The position numbers and the translations under genes were made by a program. The notes beneath the pieces are model-generated. The model ran no database searches. It had not been told where the DNA came from and saw only the letters and a program-made list of their open reading frames with translations. This document shows, in pieces, positions 26,836 through 34,359 of a stretch of DNA of 64,000 nt; the first letter of the stretch is position 1; every line of letters starts with the position of its first letter. The DNA lies in assembly GCA_902777005.1 (NCBI GenBank), contig CACYSB010000007.1, forward strand, positions 20,899 to 84,898, in the 5' to 3' direction. This DNA comes from an uncultured Bacteroidota bacterium. Lineage in GTDB: Bacteria > Bacteroidota > Bacteroidia > Bacteroidales > P3.

Positions 26836-27752
26836 TTCAGCACATCTATTATCTTGTCCGCCAGCACCGCAGCCAGCTTGTACTTCGACTCCACCGTCCA
26901 TCCGGCCACATGCGGCGTGAGCACCGTACGCGGCGAGCGCATCAGATATTGCACCGACGGCGGCACGTCGCCAAGGCTGTCGGCCTGCATGTTCTCGTAC
27001 TCCAGCACGTCGAGCGCAGCCCCGCGCACCTTGCTGCTCTCCAGCCCCTGTACCAGCGCCTCGGTGTCGACCACTGCCCCGCGGGCCGTGTTAACCACAA
27101 AGAACGGCCTGGCCATCTTATCAATGAAAGCAGCATCAAGATAATGGCGCGTCTCGTCGGTGAGCGGCACATGGAAACTCACCACGTCGGCCTCGCGTTG
27201 CACCTCCTCAAGGCTGCCAATCTCCTTGTACTTATCGTAAACCACAACCCGGCAACCGAAACCGCCGAGGCGCTTGGCAAACGACTGGCCCATGTTGCCG
27301 TAACCTATGATGCCCACCGTCAGCGGTCCCAGCTCATAGCCACGGTTGGCCTCGCGCTGCCATAGTCCCTGCCTCACTTCGGCGTCTGCACGCGCAATGT
27401 TGTCCAGCAACGCCAACAGCAGCCCCACGGCATGTTCGCCAACGGCATCGCGGTTGCCCTCGGGCGAGTTGAGGCACCTGATGCCGCGACTCTCAGCATA
27501 GTCCACATCTATCGTCTCCATGCCCGCCCCCACGCGTCCGATGCAGCGCAGCGACGGCACACGGTCAATGAACGTCCTGTCCACTATCACCTTGCTGCGC
27601 ACCACAAGGCCCACACAGCCCTGCGCCGCGCGCACCAGGCTCTCGTAGCCGTGGTCGGGCTCCACGCTCACGTCGAAGCCAGCCTCCCGCAGCATCCGCT
27701 CCAGCACGTCGTGCGTCCTGTCGGCAACCAGTATCCTACCCAAGCAACTCAT
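26832..27752 (-). CDS. D-2-hydroxyacid dehydrogenase, phosphoglycerate dehydrogenase type
   Basis: The 306-residue NAD-dependent enzyme has the Rossmann motif VGIIGYGNMGQSFA at about residue 145, the catalytic Arg in NTARGAVVDTEAL and the catalytic His in LTPHVAGWT. The opening GRILVADRTHDVLERML and the substrate loop GAGMETIDVDYAESRGI match short SerA proteins without the regulatory ACT domain. 3-phosphoglycerate is the likely substrate but other hydroxyacids are possible; serC is not adjacent. The start codon lies inside a 7-bp tandem repeat that also supplies the stop codon of the upstream channel gene. Confidence 0.87.
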   Translation of the reverse strand: MSCLGRILVADRTHDVLERMLREAGFDVSVEPDHGYESLVRAAQGCVGLVVRSKVIVDRTFIDRVPSLRCIGRVGAGMETIDVDYAESRGIRCLNSPEGNRDAVGEHAVGLLLALLDNIARADAEVRQGLWQREANRGYELGPLTVGIIGYGNMGQSFAKRLGGFGCRVVVYDKYKEIGSLEEVQREADVVSFHVPLTDETRHYLDAAFIDKMARPFFVVNTARGAVVDTEALVQGLESSKVRGAALDVLEYENMQADSLGDVPPSVQYLMRSPRTVLTPHVAGWTVESKYKLAAVLADKIIDVLK

Positions 27753-27773
27753 AACTCCTAACTCTTAACTATT
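27746..27773. repeat. heptamer tandem repeat at the channel/dehydrogenase junction
   Basis: Four 7-bp units, AACTCAT AACTCCT AACTCTT AACTATT. The first unit holds the dehydrogenase ATG (complement of CAT, 27750-27752), and the third/fourth hold the channel stop codon (complement of TTA, 27765-27767). Confidence 0.85.
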
Positions 27774-28733
27774 TATCGCCTCCTCCTCGTCGTCGTAGTC
27801 GCGCTGCACCGCCGTCAGGCGCTGATTCTTGCCCTTCGGTTTGCGGTACTCGTTAGCCACCTCGCCGGCCACAATCCCCGTAGGCACCGCTATGATGGAG
27901 TAGCCGAGCAGCATGACAATGACCGAAAGGAAACGCCCGCCAACAGTCACCGGCGCAATGTCGCCGTAGCCCACCGTGGTGATAGTCACCACAGCCCAGT
28001 AGATGCCGGAAAGGATACTCTTGAAAGCAGGGTTCACCTCGCTCTCGAAACTGAACATCATAGTGCCAAGAATCACAGCGGCCACAAGCATGAAGAGCAT
28101 GAACACCACAATCTTGATGGCGCTGGCGCGCAAGGCAGCCAGCAGGTGGAACACTTCATTCTGGAAACGGCTCATGTGGAATATGCGGAAAATACGCATC
28201 ACCCTAAGCAGGCGCAACACCGTCAGTGCCTGTGTGGCAGGGAAAAGCAGGCTCAGATACGCCGGGAAGATGCTCATGAAGTCAATCACACCCCAGAAAG
28301 AAAAGACATATTTCTTCGGGTGCTTAAGGCAATAGATACGCAGATAATACTCGAACGTGAACAGCAGCGTGAACCCCCACTCCAGCACCTTGAACACAAG
28401 AAACTGCACGCTCCTGTGCGCCCCGCTCGTCATCGTCGTCGTCGTACCCGTCAGGCTGTCCACTATCAGCAACAAGATGTTGAGCACAATGAGCACCAAC
28501 AGCCACACGTCGAACTTCTTGCCGGCAGGCGTGTCGCTCTTGAAGATAATGTCGAATATCTCCTTTTTCTTCAAACCGCGGTAGCGCTTGGGCATCAGCC
28601 AGTCGAAAAGCAGCGCGTGCAGCACACGTCCCACCCAGTTGATAACGCTGCGCGCCATGCCGCGCCAGTCCACGCTGTCGAACCACTTGCGCAAACGCCA
28701 CCAAGCGTCAATTATATTGTCTTTCAAGCCCAT
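27765..28733 (-). CDS. voltage-gated-type potassium channel
   Basis: The 322-residue inner-membrane protein has six helices with a Kv-type layout: an S4-like voltage sensor with Arg174, Arg177, Arg180 and Arg183 (LRLLRVMRIFRIF), and the selectivity filter TTVGYGD at about 252-258 between S5 and S6. The C-terminus is short and charged and lacks a cyclic-nucleotide or RCK domain. It is the first gene of a four-gene leftward unit (channel, dehydrogenase, DUF3109, lspA) with a TATCTTTG box 28 bp upstream. Confidence 0.92.
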   Translation of the reverse strand: MGLKDNIIDAWWRLRKWFDSVDWRGMARSVINWVGRVLHALLFDWLMPKRYRGLKKKEIFDIIFKSDTPAGKKFDVWLLVLIVLNILLLIVDSLTGTTTTMTSGAHRSVQFLVFKVLEWGFTLLFTFEYYLRIYCLKHPKKYVFSFWGVIDFMSIFPAYLSLLFPATQALTVLRLLRVMRIFRIFHMSRFQNEVFHLLAALRASAIKIVVFMLFMLVAAVILGTMMFSFESEVNPAFKSILSGIYWAVVTITTVGYGDIAPVTVGGRFLSVIVMLLGYSIIAVPTGIVAGEVANEYRKPKGKNQRLTAVQRDYDDEEEAINS

Positions 28734-28761
28734 AGTTTTTTACACTCATTGAAACAAACTG

Positions 28762-28769
28762 CAAAGATA
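28762..28769 (-). promoter_or_regulatory. -7 promoter box for the K+ channel operon
   Basis: TATCTTTG read leftward, followed by C, 28 bp before the channel ATG. Confidence 0.72.
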
Positions 28770-28849
28770 CGACTTTTTTCCCAAACGCATAAAAAAAAGT
28801 GCCATGCGCCGCCCTATGCCGCATCCATGCCGCCACCACAACGCCACCC

Positions 28850-28970
28850 CTCCGTATCTTCACCGCTTGTTTACCGGTTGTTTACCGGATTATAACCGTA
28901 GAACAACCGGTAAACAACCGGTGAACAGTCGGAGAACAGTCGGAGCGGTGACGGAGAGGGTACGGAGAGG
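28850..28970. repeat. 11-bp phased CG array, copy 4
   Basis: Eleven 11-bp units in uninterrupted register, all with CG at positions 4-5: CTCCGTATCTT, CACCGCTTGTT, TACCGGTTGTT, TACCGGATTAT, AACCGTAGAAC, AACCGGTAAAC, AACCGGTGAAC, AGTCGGAGAAC, AGTCGGAGCGG, TGACGGAGAGG, GTACGGAGAGG. This is the clearest example. It fills most of the gap between the divergent channel and outer-membrane protein genes. Confidence 0.95.
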
Positions 28971-29049
28971 CGGTATTTTTTTTGCATACGGGTGCAAGTT
29001 TACATAAATATATAGTACTAATAATTATTCATTCACGTTAAAACCGACT

Positions 29050-31704
29050 ATGAAGAAACGAAACATACTTGTAATTGTGGCCTTTGCGGCCTTGATGACT
29101 ATCGTTGGCAGCTATGCCGAAGCACAACCCGGAGGCCCCGGCGGGCCCCCGCCGGGAGGCAGTCTCGGCCACGGCAACAGCACCCGTAGGCGCCCGCCGA
29201 TGACCGGCGACTGGAACCAGATGCAGGGCAGCCAAGAGGCCCAGCAGGTGAAGCAGAAGAAGAAAGTGAAGGAGGGCGACACCTTCAAGGTGGTGGGCGA
29301 ACTGCGCGACTCGGCAAGCGGCGAGTTCCTGGCCTTCGTCAATGTCGCCGTCCTCGACTCGGCCGACAGCAGCTTCGTCAAGGGCTCGGCCACCAACTTC
29401 GACGGACTCTTCGAGATAAGCGGCATACCGGCAGGCAGCTACCTGCTGCGCATCACGGCCATAGGCTACCGCAACCTGATGGTGCCCTTCACCGTGAGCA
29501 ACAACACGTCCTTCGGCACCATACGCGTGCTGCCCGGAGCGACGACGCTCGACGCCGTGGAGATCACAGCCGAGAAGCCCCTCTATGCCATGGACGGCGA
29601 GAAGATGATATACAACGTCAGCGAGGACCCCAGCATACAGACCGGCACCACCGAGGACGCCCTGCAGAACGCGCCGGGCGTGGAGGTGGACGTTGAGGGC
29701 AACGTGAGCCTCCGCGGTGTTACCAGCGTGGAGATTTGGATCAACGACAAGCCGTCGAAACTGACCGAAGAGAACCTCAAGACCTACCTGCAGACCCTGC
29801 CTGCCAACGCCCTGGCCCGCATCGAGACCATCACCAACCCCTCAGCCAAGTATGCCACCGATGCCGAGGCGGTCATCAACATCGTCACCAACGCCCACAT
29901 CAAGAGCAACCAGTTCGTGAGTTTCGGCGTCAACGGGAGCAACCAGCCCTTCGTGAGCCCTTGGGTGAGCTACATGTGGGCCAAGGAGAAGCTGAGCTTC
30001 AACCTCTTCGCCAGCGGGCGCTACAGCAAGCGCGACAACACCACCGACAGCCGTTCCTACATGAGGCGCGACCATAACGAGACACCCGACGGCACATACG
30101 ACACGACGATGACAGACACCGTACACAGTGAGTCGCACAACAGTTCCCACAGCGCCAACATCTTCATGAACCTCAACTACGAGATTGACTCGATGACGGA
30201 GCTGAGCATCGACGCAGGCGGCTTCTACAACTACAACCCAAGCAACAACAACAGCCTGCGCCATCAGGAATACTACGACCTTGACAACCCGCCATTTGCC
30301 ACCACTTACTACAACGACACGCTGGACTCGCGCAGCAAGGGTAACTCGCTGTTCGCCCACGCCGGTGCCGACTTCACCAAGAAGTTCGACCTCGAAGGGC
30401 ACAATCTGCGCCTGAGCCTCAACACCCGTATGAACAACAATGCCAGCAAGCAGTGGTACAACCGCATGTACGATGTCTACACAATGAACGAGCACCGCTA
30501 CCTGCTCAGCGAGGCACAGAGCTACGGCGGCAGCATCGACGCCCGCTACAACCGCCCCTACAGCAAGGAGGGCGAGATGAGCTATGGCCTGCGTGCCGAC
30601 ATCAGCCACATGGACAATGCCTACGACCGCTACAGTGACACCGTGGGCAACGTGGTCGACGACCTGCGAACCTACCACTTCCTCGGCGGCAACGCCAACA
30701 TCGACGCCGACGTTGACTGGACACACCGCTGGGGAAACTTCACCCTCAGCAGCGGCCTCGGCGTAGGCATGGAGCGCGTATATTACACCTACCGCAGCAA
30801 GAAAGACTTCGCCGACAGCAACACGCTCCACCAGTTTGACTTCCACCCGTCGCTGCATATGAGTTACCGCACGGAAGACATGCACAACTTCAAGCTCAAC
30901 TACACGATGCGGATGGCCAACCCCGGCGAGGAGCAGCTGAGCAAGTTCCGCCGCTACGGCGACGAGAGCTACTCGACGGGCAACGAGAACGGCCTGAAGC
31001 CGTCGTTCACGCACAGCGTCGAAGCCGGGTGGCAGAAGTTCTTCGAGCGCTTCGGCAACGTCGGCATCGAGGCCTACGGACGCTTGAGCACCAACGAAAT
31101 CAGCAACCTCACCGACCGCACCGACCTCGACGAGTACATCACCGGCAAGGCTATCAGCTACTCGAAGCCCTACAACATGGGCACCAGCTGGCGCTACGGT
31201 GCGAGCCTGAACATGACATACCGCCCCTCGGGCTTCTTCAACGTGAGGCTCTACGCCAACATCTACGACTACGGCTACCGCATGGAGTACGACCGAGGCG
31301 GCAAGCACCTCACCGACCAGCAGCACAAGACCTCGTGGAGCGCCCGCGTAAACGCTTGGGCCAAAGTCTTCAACCAGTACCAGGTGACCCTCGGCGCACG
31401 CTACACCTCGCCTACGCTGAGCCTGATGAGCACGCGCAAAGCGCGCTACGGACTGGACTTCGGTGTGCGCAGCGACTTCTTCAAGCGCAAACTGTCGGTG
31501 TTCATCAACGTGCAGGACATCTTCAACTGGGGCGGCCGCTACGGCTCCGGCTCGGAGAACACCAACCCCTACTACCTGAGCGACTCGACAAACAAGATGA
31601 CCAACAGCCGCTACATATCGGCAGGCATAACCCTCCGCTTCGGCAAGCTGGAGCTTGAAAAGAACGCCAAGGAAGGCTCAAGCGAGGCCGGCGACAGCCT
31701 CTGA
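29050..31704 (+). CDS. large outer-membrane beta-barrel protein (TonB-receptor-like)
   Basis: The 884-residue protein has a signal peptide (1-25), then an odd Pro/Gly-rich segment (PGGPGGPPPGG) and a basic stretch (VKQKKKVK) before a carboxypeptidase-type regulatory domain (about 75-165, VVGELRDSASGEFLAFVNV). A plug-like region (about 175-290, EITAEKPLYAMDGEKMIYNV, ALQNAPGVEVDVEGNVSLRG, IETITNPSAKYATDAEAVINIV) and a long barrel follow. It matches the outer-membrane-beta-barrel family 3 proteins, which resemble TonB-dependent receptors but often lack a TonB box. The substrate is unknown. The gene is monocistronic with a terminator after it. Confidence 0.87.
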   Translation: MKKRNILVIVAFAALMTIVGSYAEAQPGGPGGPPPGGSLGHGNSTRRRPPMTGDWNQMQGSQEAQQVKQKKKVKEGDTFKVVGELRDSASGEFLAFVNVAVLDSADSSFVKGSATNFDGLFEISGIPAGSYLLRITAIGYRNLMVPFTVSNNTSFGTIRVLPGATTLDAVEITAEKPLYAMDGEKMIYNVSEDPSIQTGTTEDALQNAPGVEVDVEGNVSLRGVTSVEIWINDKPSKLTEENLKTYLQTLPANALARIETITNPSAKYATDAEAVINIVTNAHIKSNQFVSFGVNGSNQPFVSPWVSYMWAKEKLSFNLFASGRYSKRDNTTDSRSYMRRDHNETPDGTYDTTMTDTVHSESHNSSHSANIFMNLNYEIDSMTELSIDAGGFYNYNPSNNNSLRHQEYYDLDNPPFATTYYNDTLDSRSKGNSLFAHAGADFTKKFDLEGHNLRLSLNTRMNNNASKQWYNRMYDVYTMNEHRYLLSEAQSYGGSIDARYNRPYSKEGEMSYGLRADISHMDNAYDRYSDTVGNVVDDLRTYHFLGGNANIDADVDWTHRWGNFTLSSGLGVGMERVYYTYRSKKDFADSNTLHQFDFHPSLHMSYRTEDMHNFKLNYTMRMANPGEEQLSKFRRYGDESYSTGNENGLKPSFTHSVEAGWQKFFERFGNVGIEAYGRLSTNEISNLTDRTDLDEYITGKAISYSKPYNMGTSWRYGASLNMTYRPSGFFNVRLYANIYDYGYRMEYDRGGKHLTDQQHKTSWSARVNAWAKVFNQYQVTLGARYTSPTLSLMSTRKARYGLDFGVRSDFFKRKLSVFINVQDIFNWGGRYGSGSENTNPYYLSDSTNKMTNSRYISAGITLRFGKLELEKNAKEGSSEAGDSL

Positions 31705-31723
31705 CGCCACCCTTAGAAACAAC

Positions 31724-31760
31724 AAAGCGCTGGTAGACCATGTCTACCAGCGCTTTATAT
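31724..31760. terminator. bidirectional terminator hairpin
   Basis: A perfect 15-bp stem (31724-31738 with 31742-31756) with loop CAT lies between the convergent barrel and lipoprotein genes. It begins with AAA and ends with TTT, so it can work in both directions. Confidence 0.85.
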
Positions 31761-31776
31761 TTAGTTTGGGAAACAT

Positions 31777-32262
31777 TTATTGCTTGCTCAGCGTGGTCTC
31801 GCCACCGATGGTGAGGTCCTCCTGATACTGGAGCGTCATGCCGCCCTTCAGAGTCTTGGCGCTCTTGTTGTAGAGCATCTCAAAAGACTCATCAAACAAC
31901 GCACCGTTTCTTCTGACATCCAGAACGACATAGTCGGTGTTCTGGCGCGGTCTTATTCCGCTGACGACGTAGTTGACAGAAGTGCTCTCTGGAGTATAGC
32001 CGGGGGTTGTTACGACAGCCGTCGCTGTGCCGGCCGAGGCTGTGACGAGATTGACAGTCCAGTTGATGGTGTAGGTCATTTGGTTGCCTTGATAATTAGC
32101 CGTGCTGCTATAACTGCCACTCCAGGTGCCTAACAGGTCGGCGGGGTTGACATCCGTTGAGGTGGAGTTGGTATTCTCGACGGTGTCAGTCTCTTTGTTG
32201 CAGGAGACGAACAGGGTGCCGCAAATGAGGATGGCGGCAAGCATCCAAGACAGTTTCTTCAT
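31777..32262 (-). CDS. small secreted lipoprotein of unknown function
   Basis: The 161-residue protein has a clear lipoprotein signal (MKKLSWMLAAILICGTLFVSC, lipobox FVSC), a Thr/Asn/Asp-rich linker, then a predicted beta-sandwich-like region starting LLGTWSGSYSSTANYQ, similar in style to lipocalin-like or DUF-type Bacteroidetes surface lipoproteins, where a G-x-W sequence starts the first strand. I do not recognise a specific family. It is a single gene with a TATCTTTG box 49 bp upstream, so unlike bamD it has a real leader. Confidence 0.8.
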   Translation of the reverse strand: MKKLSWMLAAILICGTLFVSCNKETDTVENTNSTSTDVNPADLLGTWSGSYSSTANYQGNQMTYTINWTVNLVTASAGTATAVVTTPGYTPESTSVNYVVSGIRPRQNTDYVVLDVRRNGALFDESFEMLYNKSAKTLKGGMTLQYQEDLTIGGETTLSKQ

Positions 32263-32311
32263 TGTTTCTTTGTGTTTGAGTTAATAATAAATTGGACTCT
32301 TAATTGTTGTG

Positions 32312-32319
32312 CAAAGATA
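32312..32319 (-). promoter_or_regulatory. -7 promoter box for the small lipoprotein
   Basis: TATCTTTG read leftward, followed by C, 49 bp before the ATG at 32262. Confidence 0.65.
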
Positions 32320-32525
32320 CACATTATTTTTAATTCGCAAGAAAAAAAGGTGTTTTTAGGCAAAAAACAAGTATCATGCCATAGGACAAATAATGGTATG
32401 CAGGGGTACAATTCCACCGTATGGCAATGACGTCCAGCATGGCGCCATAACAAAAAAATAAGGGAAATAACACACTGATGTACAAACGATATGAGGAAGA
32501 CCACCCTCATATAATAAAAAAATAT
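32320..32525. other. intergenic AT-rich stretch with no recognised feature
   Basis: The gap between the lipoprotein gene and tRNA-Gln exceeds 300 bases. Apart from the two promoters at its ends I see no gene, no copy of the phased array and no convincing hairpin. Confidence 0.5.
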
Positions 32526-32556
32526 TTTGTCAGTTTGGAAAAAGTGTGTACTTTTG
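32526..32556 (+). promoter_or_regulatory. complete promoter for tRNA-Gln(CTG)
   Basis: TTTG at 32526-32529, 19-bp spacer, TACTTTTG at 32549-32556 followed by C. Confidence 0.75.
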
Positions 32557-32599
32557 CACCCGCTTTTGAGAGAAAAAGCGACGACAAAAACACAAAGAT

Positions 32600-32670
32600 T
32601 GTCCTATGGTGTAACGGTAGCACATCTGACTCTGGATCAGCTTGTCTTGGTTCGAATCCAGGTAGGACAA
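32600..32670 (+). tRNA. tRNA-Gln (CTG)
   Basis: Acceptor TGTCCTA with TAGGACA, D-arm GTGT/GCAC, anticodon loop CTCTGGA giving CTG, and T-arm CTTGG-TTCGAAT-CCAGG. CCA is not encoded. A terminator with a 10-bp stem follows directly. Confidence 0.94.
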
Positions 32671-32671
32671 C

Positions 32672-32700
32672 AAAGACGCCCCACAAATGGGCGTCTTTTG
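32672..32700 (+). terminator. terminator after tRNA-Gln(CTG)
   Basis: Stem 32672-32681 with 32689-32698, loop CACAAAT, ending in TTTTG. The beta-helix gene converges on it, ending at 32701. Confidence 0.85.
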
Positions 32701-34248
32701 TTATTTGATATCTACAACAGAAGAACCTAAGCGCGAGATAAGTGTTGTATCCTGCATCGAACCGAAGGTTTCCACACTTGCCTCCCGCAGCAGATTGACA
32801 CGCTTGTTGCTGAGTATGATCTTTGTATTAGGGTTGCCGCGCAATGTAACGTTGCGCAGCGCTATTCGACTGAGGCCTTGATGGATATGCGCGTGACGTT
32901 CGCTACCTTTCATGTGGAAGAGCTCCACTTGGCCGATATTTTTTGTTGTATATATATCCAGATTGTCTATATCAATATCTGGCAGTGATGGTATCTGCAG
33001 TTCTTCTCTACTGTTGAGAGGGCTATCGATATGACCACCGTCGAAGACCACATGGCGTTTTGCAGTAGGCCACCAACGGCAACTGTCCATGCTTAACAGG
33101 AAGTGGGAGTAGGCATTGTATGTGTCTTCTATGAGAACCGGAGTGAAGTCATCGAATGTGCACGAATGAAAGGCGATTGTTCCATACACGGACGAGAACT
33201 GGTTGTATCCGTTACGCTGTATACAGTGGTCGAACGTGACGTTACGGCCATAGCAATGTATGTCGAAACGATTGAACTCTGAATATTCAATAGTAGTCTC
33301 GGTCATATTGTTTGTACCGAATACGCCCCAGTCGGTAAGTGCCTTGAGCCTACGGATATGTGTATTACGCAGGTTGCCCAGCAGGAGGCCGTAACCGGAA
33401 TGATTCAAACGAGAATAGGTACCCCAAATTGTGAGGCTGTCGATGGTTACGTTGGCGGAATTGTAGATATATATTATAGCATCGTTGGCGGCAAGATATT
33501 TACTGCGTGGAGTGACAACAACGACATTACGAATGGTAGCTTGGGGAAGATTCTCTAGTTGTAGAAGATATGTGGCGCACAACGAAGAGTCTTCGCGGAC
33601 AAGCGTGATGTTTGAGAATGAAAAGGGAGTTATGCTATCGAGTCGGCGGGCAATTAACGATGGGCGTGAACCTCCAGCACTATACGGCATTGCAGGTTTA
33701 TCGTGGCTTATACCGTCGTGTATGAGCATGATATCCTCTCGGTAGTGGCCATAATCATGGTCGCGCCGACGGTCTACCCACGGCGTGCTGTCGACAATAT
33801 GTAGCAGCCAATCGCCGTCAGCGAACATGGGCATATTACGGAAATCACCACTGTCGATAGCAGTACACAAGGCCATTGTGTCATTGACGTGGACAGGATA
33901 TGCAAACGGGGTGTATTGAAACAGGAATATGTTTCTAGTATTGTTGGCAACAATGAAAACAACCTTAGCAAAGTCGTTATCTGACTGGAGCGGAATACTC
34001 TGTGCATCGGGTGGAATAGCCACACGCAGGGTGTCAATGCCATCATAACTAACACTGCAACCCATTGAATCGGCTGCCTGATGAGTACGGAACAAGACAC
34101 GGTAGACCTCCTCAGGGCTTTGCGCTTCTATAAGACCATATTGTAAAGGTGTAATGGTCTGTGCCATTGCAATACCGTGAATATACAGACAGAAACAAAA
34201 AAAGAGAGTCAAAAATACCGACCGAACTAAACGTGAGATAATATACAT
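32701..34248 (-). CDS. secreted right-handed beta-helix protein, AT-richer than its neighbours
   Basis: The 515-residue protein has an N-terminal signal (VRSVFLTLFFCFCLYIHGIAMAQ). The upstream frame to 34266 would need a TTG start, so the ATG at 34248 is chosen. From about residue 230 it is made of short beta-strand repeats with regularly spaced Asn, Thr and aliphatic residues (ATIRNVVVVTPRS, ANVTIDSLTIWG, RNTHIRRLKALTDWG, TETTIEYSEFNRFD, RNVTFDHC), the pattern of right-handed parallel beta-helix proteins. Relatives include polysaccharide lyases and surface adhesins, but no catalytic motif is evident. Base composition is clearly lower in GC than flanking genes, consistent with acquisition. 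Confidence 0.78.
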   Translation of the reverse strand: MYIISRLVRSVFLTLFFCFCLYIHGIAMAQTITPLQYGLIEAQSPEEVYRVLFRTHQAADSMGCSVSYDGIDTLRVAIPPDAQSIPLQSDNDFAKVVFIVANNTRNIFLFQYTPFAYPVHVNDTMALCTAIDSGDFRNMPMFADGDWLLHIVDSTPWVDRRRDHDYGHYREDIMLIHDGISHDKPAMPYSAGGSRPSLIARRLDSITPFSFSNITLVREDSSLCATYLLQLENLPQATIRNVVVVTPRSKYLAANDAIIYIYNSANVTIDSLTIWGTYSRLNHSGYGLLLGNLRNTHIRRLKALTDWGVFGTNNMTETTIEYSEFNRFDIHCYGRNVTFDHCIQRNGYNQFSSVYGTIAFHSCTFDDFTPVLIEDTYNAYSHFLLSMDSCRWWPTAKRHVVFDGGHIDSPLNSREELQIPSLPDIDIDNLDIYTTKNIGQVELFHMKGSERHAHIHQGLSRIALRNVTLRGNPNTKIILSNKRVNLLREASVETFGSMQDTTLISRLGSSVVDIK

Positions 34249-34300
34249 ATCTTTGATTTTCAGCAATATTAAAACAAATGTTTATTATTTATAATAAATG

Positions 34301-34308
34301 CAAAAATA
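34301..34308 (-). promoter_or_regulatory. -7 promoter box for the beta-helix gene
   Basis: TATTTTTG read leftward, followed by C, 52 bp before the ATG. Confidence 0.55.
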
Positions 34309-34326
34309 TGAAAAACTTTTTTTTCG

Positions 34327-34334
34327 TATCTTTG
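34327..34334 (+). promoter_or_regulatory. -7 promoter box for the DUF3857 operon
   Basis: TATCTTTG followed by C, 25 bp before the ATG at 34360. Confidence 0.75.
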
Positions 34335-34359
34335 CATCACGAATAATATATCATAAATA

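Noticed and set aside
32259..32510. An 83-residue leftward frame upstream of the small lipoprotein
   Set aside because: It covers the lipoprotein promoter, is low in complexity and has no recognisable features.
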